64,000 nucleotides of DNA from Acanthochlamys bracteata (Eukaryota > Streptophyta > Magnoliopsida > Pandanales > Velloziaceae): positions 744,001 through 808,000 of the forward strand of contig CM034141.1 of NCBI GenBank assembly GCA_019914995.1. The letters run 5' to 3'. Both the position numbers and the translations under genes were made by a program. The notes beneath the pieces are model-generated. The model had not been told where the DNA came from and did not search any database. It saw only the letters and a program-made list of their open reading frames with translations. This document shows positions 1-11,484 of the stretch, piece after piece. How positions within the stretch are numbered: position 1 is the stretch's first letter; each line of letters opens with the position of its first letter.

Positions 1-900
1 TTGAAAACAGAGCGTTTATCGGAAAGGTTTGGAATTAGGGTACGGACAATATATAACTCAATCTAAAAATTCGATTCAAAATTAATTTATTTAATTAAAT
101 TTGATATTATAATATTTGATTCATATAAATATACAAATTAAATTAATTAATTTAATTCAATTATTACAAAATTGATTTATTGATTTGAACTATTATTTTT
201 GGAACAAACAATTTTTATTTTTTTACTGTAAAAATAAAATATTTGCAAAAAAATAATTATTATAATAATTTATAAATTATAAATTATATTATATTTATAA
301 TTAATCGTTTATTTTTATATTTTAAAAAATAGTATAAAATAAGAATTATAATATTATATAATATATTTTATATAAGTGTTTTTATGATAAAATTTAAATT
401 CGTATAAAAATTTTTATTAGATAATTATATTTATTAAAATTTTTATCAAAATTATTACTATATATTTATAATTATAAAATTTTTTAATTTTGTCAATATA
501 TATTTTAAAAATAAATTTTTTAAAAATATTTTTAAAATCAATAAATATTTAAAAATATATATTTTAACTAATATTTATTATATTTTATTATTAAAAATAT
601 TATATATTTTTATTTTAACTAATTTTATAATTTTATTAGAATTTAAAATATAAAATTAAAATAAAAACTTTAATTATTAAATAAATTAATTTGAATTTTA
701 TCTGATTATTAATAAATTGATTTAGGGTTGAAAATTTAAACGGTTCGTTGCTAACTCCTTATGAACTAAGAGGAAAAACAACACTAAAAGAAAAGAGTTC
801 TAAAGTAGGAAAATCATGATAATTTTCATCATTACAGGACCCTATTATACAGATATTGCATAATTAGTGGCTCCCTATTGCAAACTAACAAAATAAAGAA
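1..900. other. AT-rich upstream intergenic DNA, no gene seen
   Basis: This stretch is dominated by runs of A and T with no long open frame on either strand and no family I recognise. The last hundred bases before 900 are less AT-biased and merge into the promoter and leader of the MATE transporter gene that starts at 1008. Confidence 0.6.
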
Positions 901-925
901 ACAAATAAAGACCATCTTAGCTCTC

Positions 926-932
926 TATAAAG
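926..932 (+). promoter_or_regulatory. Probable TATA box of the MATE gene
   Basis: The sequence TATAAAG lies 76 bases before the ATG at 1008, a plausible distance for a short 5' leader. It is preceded by CTCTC and followed by a CT-rich leader, as is common in plant promoters. This is inferred from position and motif only. Confidence 0.45.
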
Positions 933-1007
933 TTAACTAATTCGCCCACCGAACAATTCCCTTTCTCTTTTTTCTTTCCATCTCTGTTCTCTACTACAAC
1001 TGCAGCA

Positions 1008-3040
1008 ATGGCAGAGAAGAAAACAGAAGAAAGCAATCTCGCCGGCTCCATAGAAAGCAAAAACAACAAAGACAAAAAGAACTGTTCAGGTACAGAACCT
1101 AATGAAGATAATCATTGTTGTTCGACAGTGACGTTGATCGTCGACGAACTCCGTGCTCTGTGGTCCATGGCTTTACCTATAACAGCTATGAACTGTTTAG
1201 TCTACCTCCGCGCAATGGTATCAGTTCTCTGTCTCGGCCGTCTCGGTTCCTTAGAGCTCGCTGGCGGCGCACTCGCTATAGGCTTCACTAACATTACCGG
1301 CTACTCTGTTCTCTTCGGTCTAGCTTCCGGTCTCGAACCGCTATGTTCGCAGGCGTTCGGTTCACGTAACTTCGAGCTTCTTACGCTTTCGTTACAGCGA
1401 GCAGTTCTTCTTCTTTCCAGTGCTGCAGTGCCGATTTCGCTGTTGTGGGCAAATTTGGGACCTATACTGTTGTCTCTAAGACAGGACGAGAGGATTACGG
1501 CGTTCGCTGCTGAGTACGCTATGTTCGCCTTGCCGGACTTGGCCACGAATGCCGTGTTGCAGCCTCTTCGCGTCTTCCTCCGCTCACAAGGGGTATTCTA
1601 CTATATTATTTTCTAGTCATTAAAGGTGTTTTAACTCTAATACCATATTAAATCGTTGCCGCAGATAACGAGACCGATGGCGGCGTGTACGGCGGCAGCG
1701 GTGGTGGCGCATGTACCGCTAAGCATCTACATGGCACAAACAATTGGTGTTCCCGGTGTAGCGTTAGCAGCAGCACTAACAAACTTCAACATGGCTGCAC
1801 TGCTTATAATCTACGTACGAGTGAGCGGAGTAAGAGCATGGCCGAAGAGTTGGTCGTGGAAGGCGGCGGAAATCTCCGGCATAGCTCCCCTTCTTCGGCT
1901 GGCTGTGCCTTCTTGTTTCGGAGTTTGCTTAGAATGGTGGTGGTACGAAATCATGACGGTGCTCGCCGGGTACTTGCCGGACCCTGCTGTCGCTGTCGGC
2001 GCCGCTGCAGTTCTTATTCAGACTACTTCACTTATGTACACTCTTCCTATGGCTCTTGCTGCCTGCGTCTCTACTAGGGTAAAAAAACAAACCAAATTTA
2101 CTTTATTTTTTTAACAAAATTCTTGCCTCGACATTATTGCGTTTTGCCTACTAATCGTGTTCACTTTCCGCAGTAGGTAATAAATGTTGTTTTTTATGGT
2201 TAAAGAATTTCGAAAGATATCGGAGCTCTAGTTACTATATACGGCAAATCCTAGTTAGTAAGGTGGGAATAATTAAGCACGGCTATGAGAACCAATAGTG
2301 GTTTAACACGTGGAATGCTTAGACTGTTTCATGTTGGTGTACTGTGTGGTAATTATATTTCTTCAAATATTACCTTACATATCTTCCACATTTTTAGCAA
2401 CATTAGTTCGACATGTAGTCAGCTTCTGGTTGGGTGAGGCTTCGTTCTATCGTTATTATTAGTTAAATGCAAGATTTTTATGGCTAATTTGTTGCAGGTG
2501 GGAAATGAATTGGGTGCCGGCGAGCCTCGCCGTGCTCGGACTGCCGCACTGGTGGCGCTTGGGTGTGCATTCCTTATTGGTTTCCTCAATGTTATTTGGA
2601 CGGTGATCTTCCCCGAACGTTGGGCGAAGCTATTCACCAAAGACGCCTCCGTAGTTAGGCTTGCTGCTTCAGTGTTGCCAATAATTGGTATTTGTGAGCT
2701 CGGCAACTGCCCTCAGACGACAGGGTGCGGTGTGCTCCGCGGTACCGCACGCCCTGGTACCGGTGCCAGGATCAATCTCTTATCTTTCTACTTTGTTGGC
2801 ACTCCGGTTGCAGTAGGGCTCGCCTTCTTGCTCAACATCGGCTTTAGAGGACTCTGGTATGGGCTGCTATCTGCGCAATTAGTATGCGTTGTTTCAGTGC
2901 TCACCGTCATACTCTGGCAAACAAATTGGAAAGTAGAAGCAGAACGAGCTAAGAAACTTACCAGTACCGACATGGCAAAGGAAGAGAAAGAAAAACTACT
3001 GAATGACAACAGCAACGGCAACGGCATTGATGATGTGTAG
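1008..3040 (+). CDS. MATE efflux transporter (DETOXIFICATION 48-56 clade)
   Basis: Three exons, 1008-1592, 1665-2078 and 2498-3040, join in frame (all phase 0, GT-AG) to give 513 aa, the usual size of a plant MATE protein. The join of exons 2 and 3 rebuilds the family hallmark [11 protein letters not shown]. About twelve hydrophobic segments follow a hydrophilic N-terminus of roughly 45 residues, and the C-terminus is polar and charged. The protein should be a cation-coupled antiporter in a cell or organelle membrane. The [11 protein letters not shown] and [16 protein letters not shown] segments fit the Arabidopsis DTX48-56 branch, whose members export ABA or act in iron, CO2 and organ-growth signalling. 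The substrate cannot be read from sequence. The first ATG after the probable TATA box was chosen as start. Intron 1 is only 72 bp. Confidence 0.93.
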
Positions 3041-3446
3041 ATGGTTAGGAAGGATGGGCTAAAGTTTTTTGTAGTTCTTTTTTGTACATTTTGCGAGACA
3101 ACTTGTTGTTTGTTAGGCTACTTTGTTGGCTTTGAAATAGCAGCAAATGGGATGTTAAGGACAACGACAGGCTAGAGGTTCTGAAAAGGGGCTTTTACTC
3201 GAAGTTCCATACTCTTCTTTCCATGTCTTTGTTTTGTTGTTGTATAGGGGAAGTATCAATCTAGACAGAGATGTTTTTGATACTTATCAAATTTATGTTT
3301 AAAAAAAAAAAAGAAAGAACTTATCAAAAATCAAAGTCGGTACGAAGATTTACTGTGCCATTCTCTGGAAGAATATTTGTACATAAAAAAAGGGTAGAAA
3401 TGCATCAATTAGTAAAGACTTTCCTTTCCGTCAGTGAATCAAGTGG

Positions 3447-3735
3447 GTATTTCAAATAACCGTGATTCTATTTTTTTAATTAAATTTTAATTCTGAATAA
3501 TTTATATATTTTAATTATATAAATAATTTAAAATTTTATTTTTATATGTAAAATTTTAGTCTTAAATTTTTTATTTATATATTTTTTAATATAATTATAT
3601 TTTTAAAATTTTAATATATTTTTAAAAATTATTAAAATATAAATATTAAATTTTTTATTTTTACTTTATTTTTTAAAAAACTTTATTTTTATTTTTTATT
3701 TTTATGAAATTTAATTACGGATATTTAAAAGACAT
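3447..3735. repeat. AT-rich MITE-like element, family with GTATTTCAAATA ends
   Basis: The left end GTATTTCAAATA and right end GATATTTAAAAGACATTC are roughly inverted copies of each other. The interior, with TATATATTTTAATTATATAAA and a long TTTAATATAATTATATTTTT-like core, closely matches the element at 9774-10067. It has no coding capacity. A non-autonomous miniature inverted-repeat element is the simplest reading. Confidence 0.45.
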
Positions 3736-4084
3736 TCTAAAAGTGCTTTTATCGTTACTTTTTTTCATATGTTATATTATTTATTTTATTTTTAAAAAAA
3801 ATTAAAATAGAATAAAAATATTTTTTTTACTCCCAAGCACTCCAAAGAATTATTGTAAAGAGAAAAACAAGTACGCATCGATGGCAAGAAGAATAGAAAA
3901 ATGTTTTAAAAGAAGAACACTACACGATATCATATCTCTACGTGATTTGCTAAAATATGAATTAAAGAGTCTAAAAGTGTTTCCACTGGGAATGCAGCTT
4001 TTGCTTTTGCTATTACACAGCAAAGAATGGGGCAATGGAGAGCAGCTGCCCACTTCTCCGACACTATAAAACTTTACTTTCGGG

Positions 4085-4290
4085 TGCGTTCTTTTGCGCA
4101 CATTACTTCTTTTTTACTAATAAATTATTTTTAATTCAAGTTTTATTAATAAAGTACAAAAAAATTATTTTAACTTATTTTTTAATATAAAAAAATTTAT
4201 TACTTTTAATAATATTATTTCTAAAAACTTATTTTTAAAATTTTATTTTTAAAAAATTCACTTCTAAAATTAAAAAAAACCAAACTTTCA
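4085..4290. repeat. AT-rich MITE-like element (second family)
   Basis: A block starting near GGTGCGTTCTTTTG and running to about CCAAACTTTCAG shares its order of short motifs (ACTTCTTTTTTACTAA, then AATTATTTTAACTTATTTTT, then CTAAAAACTTATTTT) with the block at 8693-8895. It has no open frame. The ends are approximate. Confidence 0.35.
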
Positions 4291-6394
4291 GAAGATGAAT
4301 ATATAAAATCACTGAAGCAAACGTACCATTATAGGTTAACATCGCCGTTTGACAAAGCCTTCTAAAATTTTTTTAAAAAATTTTTAGTTTATATTTTTTA
4401 TAATTTTCTATAAATTTATCTAAAATTTTATGTAATAAAATTTATTTTTATTATTTTATTAAGATAAAAATAACATTTGTTTTTTTAAAAAAATATTGTT
4501 ATTTTTTAAAATATTTCTAAATATCCTATATGTTCTAAAATAAGATCAAAAATTGCCGCAGAGTATAAAAGAGGGAGAAGGGAAAAGGCCAACTTCATTG
4601 TAACAAAAAAAAATAAAAATCAAAAAAGCAATTGCAAGATTGCTGAAAATAAAGACGTAAATATAGGCGGGCCGAAGCGAACGAAATAATCAAACCGAAC
4701 TTGCTAATCCTGTTTTTCACTTTCGGGTCAAATTTGCCTTGCCCGAATACAATTTATTTGTTCAAATTCGACTTTTTATCTATTTTATTTTAAATTTATA
4801 TAATAAATAAAAATTTTAAAATAATTTTTAAAAAATATTATTAAAATATAAATAATAAATAATAAATATTTTTTAATATATATTAATTTAATCAATGATT
4901 AAATATTGATCAAATTAAAAATTATTATTGATCGATTAATATTGATCAACGTGTATAACCGATCGGGCGCGCTTGACGAGCTGATACTATCAGTCCAAGA
5001 CTGTCTGCTGGCCCAATCATATCACTGTTCACAACAAACCGGGTGGTCGATCATACGGCCGTTTCACCGGTCCCTAGACTGGCTCTTTTAGCTAGAGCCA
5101 AATTTGCATCTATAGCCGAAGATGGATCGGGATTGAAGTACCAAGTAACTTAGCCTCGTCATTGTGAGCGGGATCGGGACGGGACGTGATTATAATTAAA
5201 TTCAATCCGTCATCGTGTTGCCTCTATGCCTAACTTTCAAAAGTAAAATTGCTTCGAAACTTAAGTGCCGTTCACGATAAATTGTAAAAGTAGAGCACAT
5301 GGCTTACAACAAACAACGAGCCATAATGGTACTTAATTAACTCGAATTATTGAAAATTCCTATTGTATCTAGAGTTAGGATTAGCTATTTCAGCGGCAAA
5401 TCATATTTGAGCTGTATGTAATTTGAATGGCTTAATTGGCAGAATGAATGCACCGTAGAAACGACAAAAAAAGAGGTCAGGAACTTTAGCAGAAAGCAGA
5501 AGATAGTTCCAAACATCGACGCACTTTCTGATAATGACAGGCAAGCTTAAATGTGCGTTTGGCGGTATTTTTTTTAAAAAATACTTTATAAAATTTATTT
5601 AAAATTTTAAAAAAATATATAAAAATTTTTATATTTTAAAATTTATTATTACTTATTTTTATAAAACTTATTTTTCAAAATAAAATAAATATTATTTTTA
5701 TTTTTTAAAAATATTTTTTATAAATATTTTCAATTACCCTCTAAGAGAATCCAATTCAAACCCAGTTACTTTGCATTTCTAGTCCAACCTAGATAATCCT
5801 AAATTCACACCAAGAAACTATAAACGTACTACAAACCATTGTGCATGTGTTAAGCACTAAAATAATCCAAAGTTAACCTTGACAACAACAAGCACAGAGA
5901 ATGCAATAAGCAGGACAAGAAACTGTTATGTGCACTCAGGCAAACCTTCCAAGATTCATAGATATCTAAATTTTGTGGACATGATCCAACTCAATAACCT
6001 AAGGTTCTTAGAGATCATGTGGCCATACATGAGCGATAAAAGTAGAACGAATGCAAGTATATAAGTGGAATTAGACATCGCACCAACATTAGAATTAAGA
6101 AAATGTAACTTTTCATTATGCAAGGCCTAGGTCCAAGAATTAAACAAAAAACATGCATATCAACCTTGCTTTCAATTGCATAGTAACATACCAAGTGCTA
6201 CATAAACAAACCTACAAAGAAGACTCATCAACAAACTCTGTGCTTAACAGGCACAATTCACAAGCATTGAACTGATTTCAGCTGCCAAAGTAATAATTTC
6301 AATTAAAAGTTTGTACCAAAGAAAGCACAAAACCGAGTAAACTCTTATAATAGTAAAAAGTAAGCAATGCATACCTTTCCTATGATTCAGTGAA

Positions 6395-8500
6395 CTCACT
6401 CTTCAAGATCTGCGATGGCTAGCAAGTACTGAGTAAGCTTCACAAGCTCCTGATCACTGTTTCTGTTTTAAATGAGTTTTTCAGAATGGCATAATAGTCA
6501 GTCCATTTGAGGTTTCATCACAAAATTCCTTTTCAGGTCATCAAACATGATGGTATCCTTTGAACTGTAGAACTGCAAAACCAAATAACAATTGTTATGA
6601 AATATAGCACCTAACCTAATTAGGACAGTCAGTTAACTTTCACACCAGACCTCAGGAAACTGAGTCCATATTAAGGCCAAGTGGTCCGCAATCAAAGGTC
6701 CCATACCTATTTGGCTGCACAGTGATCATTGCTAAGTGGTCTAAGAGGTCTGCTATCTTGTAGTTTGGATTATTACAACTCCAAGTTATCCCATCTTCAA
6801 CTCTACCCATCTCATACTAGAAATATTATAGTTTAGGGCCTTAGGCATCTCAAAATACAATTGGCTAGGCACATTATTTAAAACATTAATAGATGGCAAA
6901 CCTTACCTTGTTGCTGCCAATATGATAATGTCATATTCTGCAAAGAGAGCAGAGAGAAGAATCATGTCGATCTGCATTGGCAACTTGCATTAATCTTGGC
7001 AAAAGAAGTACAGTGATTAAAAGACTTTACGAATGTGCTTACAAAGACGCAGAGGCTCAAAGTGGGTTTTCAGCTGTTGGTCTGTGATCAAACAGGGAAC
7101 ATTCATTGTCCAGCACAAGCAGCTTCTTAGCCTTCTTTCCTTCATGGAATGGGTACAGAAGTTTGATCGAATAGAAACATCTTCGGTTAGTTGTAGAAAC
7201 AAATTAAGCCTTTGGCTGTGCTTTTCCGGAAAATACTTTTCAACTTCATATTTTTAAATAATTTTTTATAATATTCTACAGAATTTATATAAAAATATAC
7301 AAAATATAAAAATTCTATCGTCATAAGATTTTGTTGTTAATTATTTTTATTATTTTTTAGGATAAAAAAATAGACATTTTTTGAAATAGAATAAAAAAAT
7401 CTTCCATTCTAGAAAAGCACTTTCTATAAGCACTCTCATGACTTTGTAAATCAAAGTCATACTGATCTTGCAATAGTTAGGGTAAAAATAGTGCAGGGAC
7501 CCGATCTAGCCAAACAACATATGGAAGCCAAATTAATACTGAGGCCCAAAAAATGTTGAGAAAGGCCCAATCCTCATATTGGCAAATTGATGCTTTTGTA
7601 AATTTTCAATGACCGAAAACAAAATCTTTTTTAATATTGACTCAATGTTACGCAATTCAAAAGCAAAAAGTTAATTCTAATGCCTGATAAGTGATCATAA
7701 TTATATAAAACAGAAAATGTGTATACCAGAAGTACAGTAGACCTTATACTGATTGTCGCGACGCGTTAATTTCTGCTTATTTACATCCTTCTCCTTGATA
7801 TCAACAACTTCATCTTGTCCAAGCTCAAGATCTTCCACAATCTCCGGAGAATCTTCATGATCAACAATGATCTCATCCTTAACCGTGCTGATGCAAACAT
7901 TAAGAAGATAATTAAGAAGGTCACTCGTTACTTCAAATTCACATTAGTAATCCACTACACTGAAACCAATTCACAAAAATATACATTAATAATTACGTAT
8001 GCATACAGCTGAAGCATTTCTAAGTTGAAGATTGATCGAGTTGCTCCTTACTCTACACAATTCGAAGAACCAAATTCAACAAACCAAACTTCCACAGCTC
8101 GATTTTGAAACAAAATTTTCAAAAACCAATTCATGATTATATCTACATATTCTTTAAATGACCACACTTCTAGTTATTGATCGATCTAGTTGAAACAGAG
8201 CTGAAAAATTAGAGACAAAATTTTGGTCTGAGATCGAACTTAGGGAGAAGAATCGAATCATCGATGAGCTTGTCAGCGAGCTTCGTATAGAGAAGTTTCT
8301 GCCGCTTAGGTAGAATACCGGTAAACTCGCAGATTCTTCGCTTGAGTTCACCGACCGTATCATCGCTGCAAACCCACACAGTTACTTTATTCCCGCTCCA
8401 CTTCACAGCTAGAGTTCTCTTCTACTTCTTCAGCCGGAGATGACACCGCGGTTGATTGTTCGCCGGATTCTACCGGCTGCTGCGAGCGGTGAGGAATGCA
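6395..8500 (-). pseudogene. Decayed UBLCP1-type ubiquitin-like-domain CTD phosphatase
   Basis: Read on the minus strand, successive exon remnants match the plant ubiquitin-like-domain CTD phosphatase in order. First comes the ubiquitin-like domain (ELKRRICEFTGILPKRQKLL, about 8210-8400), then DEIIVDHEDSPEIVEDLELG (7740-7895), the phosphatase core (KKLLVLD, 7040-7160), AEYDIIILAATR (6905-6960), MRWVELKMG to PLGL (6660-6820), and TIMFDDLKRNFVMKPQ to QELVKLTQYLLAIADLEE (6405-6575). The frame is broken by several stops and indels: a stop after TAENPL, a one-base loss after VMKPQ, and breaks near GVVN. The catalytic DxDxT motif, DIDYT in relatives, here reads DNECS. Introns remain, so this is a decayed gene copy, not a retrocopy. 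The ATG/leader region near 8450-8500 is also out of frame. Family members dephosphorylate nuclear proteasome. Confidence 0.88.
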
Positions 8501-8692
8501 TTTTTTGAATTTTCGAAGAGAAAGAACAGAATGGGAAGGATTTTGGGTTTGAGATTTTAGAAAAAGTTGTGACCATTTACATTCTTGTAATTTTCATTAT
8601 CAGTCAACTTTTGTGAACTTCAACGATAATTTTAGACTTTAAGAATTAATTTGAAATTATTTTGAAGGTACCGAAGGTGAGAGTAAAATTTG

Positions 8693-8895
8693 GGTGTTTT
8701 TTTACACAAAAATAACTTTTTTTTTACTAAAAAATTAATTTTAATTTATTTTTTATTATAAAAGAATACAAAAAAAAATTTCAATTTATTTAAATTAAAA
8801 ATATATATAATTTTTAAAAATATTATTTTTAATAATTCATTTCTAAAAATTTATTTTCAAAAAACTTACTTTTAAAATCAAAACAAGTCACTCTT
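8693..8895. repeat. AT-rich MITE-like element (second family)
   Basis: Starts near TTTGGGTGTTTTTTTACAC and runs to AAACAAGTCACTCTTTG. Its internal motif order matches the element at 4085-4290 and the block in the NAC intron at 32395-32582. It has no open frame, and the exact ends are uncertain. Confidence 0.35.
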
Positions 8896-9773
8896 TGAAA
8901 TTATTTTGTTTGCTTTCTCAGTTCAGTTTTATGGGATTTAATAATATCAAACTGCTATTATTTTACAGTATAGAGCCAAACAATTTTGTTTATTATACTC
9001 CCCTGTTAATAACAGATAACAAATTAAAGAATAAGCACAGTGCAGTAAGACATTATCAAGAAAGAAATTACAAGATTACAAAGAAAAGAAAATTCCACGA
9101 AGAGAATCTGAGCAGAAGAGTTGCGAAGTCATCAACATCTTCAATGACCAGTTTAAGGAAGGCGTAGGTTCACCTTCAGCATGTTTCAGATCTCATTTAA
9201 TATTAATAAACGAGATGCTTATTTGAAAATGAAAGCGACTTCGTAAGCGCACCCAAACATGCACTTAGACGTATTTTATAAGTTTTATAAAATTAAATTT
9301 TGTAAAAATAGAATTCAATAAAAAATAGAGTTCAACAGAATTGAAATTCAGGATGATCATTAAAACACAAAATAAATTTTATAATAAAATTTTGATAAAA
9401 ATAAAATTTAATGTGAAAATAAAAATAAAATTCTGACATGTGAAATATATAAACTGACCCAACTCAAAATGTAAAAAAAAAAATTCCATTTATCGGAAAG
9501 AAGCTCTTATTATAGTTAGAGCCCTTCACATAAAAGATAGCAAAATGGGCTCTTCCATTTGCAGCTAATCATTATCTTGGATTATCATTTTGTGCTTGTG
9601 TCAGGTTTAATTCCTCCAGACGTTGTACATGTTCTCCTTGAAGACTTGAAAACCTACAAAAGGTGGGGATTTTCACAAGGCAAACAAAGAAGTTATGAAC
9701 ATAAGATGCTAACTTAGGTGCTTCTAGTAATCATCAAATTCTCAACTTGCCTTCTATGTTTATCACTAAGAAC

Positions 9774-10067
9774 GTATTTCAAATACCTATAATTTTACTT
9801 TTTTTTATCATATTTTGAGTTTTAAATATTTATATATTTTAATTATATAAAAAATTCAGATAAAAATTTTATTTTCACGTATGAAAGTCTAATTCTAACT
9901 TTCTTATTTATATATTTTTTAATATAATTATATTTTTTAATTTTTAACATATTTTTAAAAATTATTAAAATACAAATACTAAATTTTATTTTTTATTTTT
10001 TTCAAAAAATAAAAATTTTTTATATTTTAATTTTATAAAATTTAATTATGAATATTTGAAACATACT
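9774..10067. repeat. AT-rich MITE-like element with GTATTTCAAATA ends
   Basis: Left end GTATTTCAAATAC and right end TATTTGAAACATAC are inverted copies with a small gap. The interior closely resembles the element at 3447-3735 (shared TATATATTTTAATTATATAAA and TTAAAATACAAATA-type core). It is non-coding. This is the clearest member of its family in the window. Confidence 0.5.
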
Positions 10068-11484
10068 CTAACGCGTAATACCTACGGTTCCAATTTCTTG
10101 AGATGACATATCAGATGAAAAGGCGCAAATTCTGCAAGGGATTGGCCGAAACTGACAAGGCTTCCCAAAGTTGTCATTTTGGAATGTTTAAAATTTAAAA
10201 AAATAAAAAAAATTATTTTAAATATTTTAAAGTAATTTAATTTTATTATTTTAAAAATAATAAAAAGTATATATTTCCTGTTAGTCAATCAAGAGTTAGA
10301 AAAGTATGTTTTCATAAACTTTAATAAGAAGGAAGCTGCTTCTATTTGAAAACTACAATTTTTTTATAAATTAAAAATATAAATTTTGTTATATATATAT
10401 ATTAAATTTTAAAAATTATTTTAGAGCACTGCATAAAATATTTTTGAATTTGAAAAGTTAAAAATTTTTGCAAAATAAGTTATGCAAAACAAGTATGAGA
10501 TCATTATTTTTTTAAGACGCGTTTAAAACATTCGTAATTTTATTTTTTTAATTAAATTTAAAACTTTAATGATTTATATATTTTTATTTGTACAAAAATT
10601 TAGAATTTTATTTACTAACGGTAAACGCGACTTTTAATATCAAAAAATATATAATTGGGTGTGAATATAAACACACGGTATATTTATGTTATATCAAAAT
10701 TTATCCATCACATCACATGACCTAACGATCAGATTCAATTGAAAAGATAAATGAATAATTACATAACGTATTTGCCTCTTGCACGTAATTGCTTATTAAA
10801 TTTTGATTGTTAGATCGAGTTTGATCCGACGGCTAAAAATAATATATTGTGAATGTGCAGATACGTATATATTCTGAATATATATAATTAGCAAATTTAG
10901 ATAAACTTCACAAGAACTTTTTTAATATTTTATTTTTAAAATAATTAACAAATTCAGGTCTCTACATATTTCTAACAGACAGATTACTAGAATATAAATA
11001 ATTTCGCTATTTAACAGACTTCAACTTCAAGTTATGTTTAAAATTTACATGTTTTAGAATCAAACCTCTATAACTTTCTATACAAAATCAAAGCCCCTAT
11101 TTATAAAATCCATCAAATTATTAATTATTGGTACGGAATTGCAAATTATTGGGATTAGTTTGTTTGACTCGGTTATGGATGAAGTTAATAGTATACCATA
11201 GTTAGTTAAGCGCACACCTGATATTTCGAATCAACAATGATTAATTTATTGTTTTTAATTCTCAATGTTTGGAAAGTAAAAAAAAGAAATATCACAATCA
11301 CCCTAATTAACTGATTCTAGTTAACTGGGGTTAATTCTTTAGTTTAAATTCACAATCACCCTAACAAACCAACAAACAGCAAAAACCTCTCAGAGCTTTT
11401 ATTTTTCAGATTTCTCAACTCTCTCTGAAGGAAAGAAAAATTTTCGTGGATTGGTTTTTCTTTTATAAGATCACACAAATTTTA

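Larger units (their letters stand above)
3041..6390. other. Intergenic region with AT-rich repeat-like elements
   Basis: No supported gene. It holds the 3' flank of the MATE gene, two AT-rich element candidates (listed separately), and a further AT-rich block at about 5553-5745 that begins with GTGCGTTTGG, resembling the other elements here. Between about 4650 and 5540 the base composition is more balanced and could be a degraded transposon, but I found no open frame or terminal repeat to support that. The stretch 5750-6390 may be the 3' side of the UBLCP1 relic. Confidence 0.5.
8501..11440. other. Intergenic region between UBLCP1 relic and LARP gene
   Basis: No supported gene. It contains the AT-rich elements at 8693-8895 and 9774-10067 and further AT-rich blocks (about 9260-9480, 10170-10500, 10530-10640). 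On the minus strand near 9590-9665 a short open stretch ends in LNLTQAQNDNPR plus stop and follows a TTGTAG acceptor-like site. The plus strand is open there too (LIPPDVVHVLLEDLKTYKRW), so no assignment is made. Confidence 0.5.

Noticed and set aside
1301-1546. Minus-strand open frame of 81 codons within MATE exon 1
   Set aside because: It is the antisense shadow of a GC-richer coding exon and has no independent similarity.
4650-5540. Balanced-composition block that might be a retrotransposon remnant
   Set aside because: No long open frame, primer-binding site or paired LTR could be seen, so the call has no support.
10660-10890. Possible element with similar motifs GTGAATATAAACACAC and GTGAATGTGCAGATACG at its two sides
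   Set aside because: The copies are direct and only partly similar, and I could not define terminal repeats or a target-site duplication.
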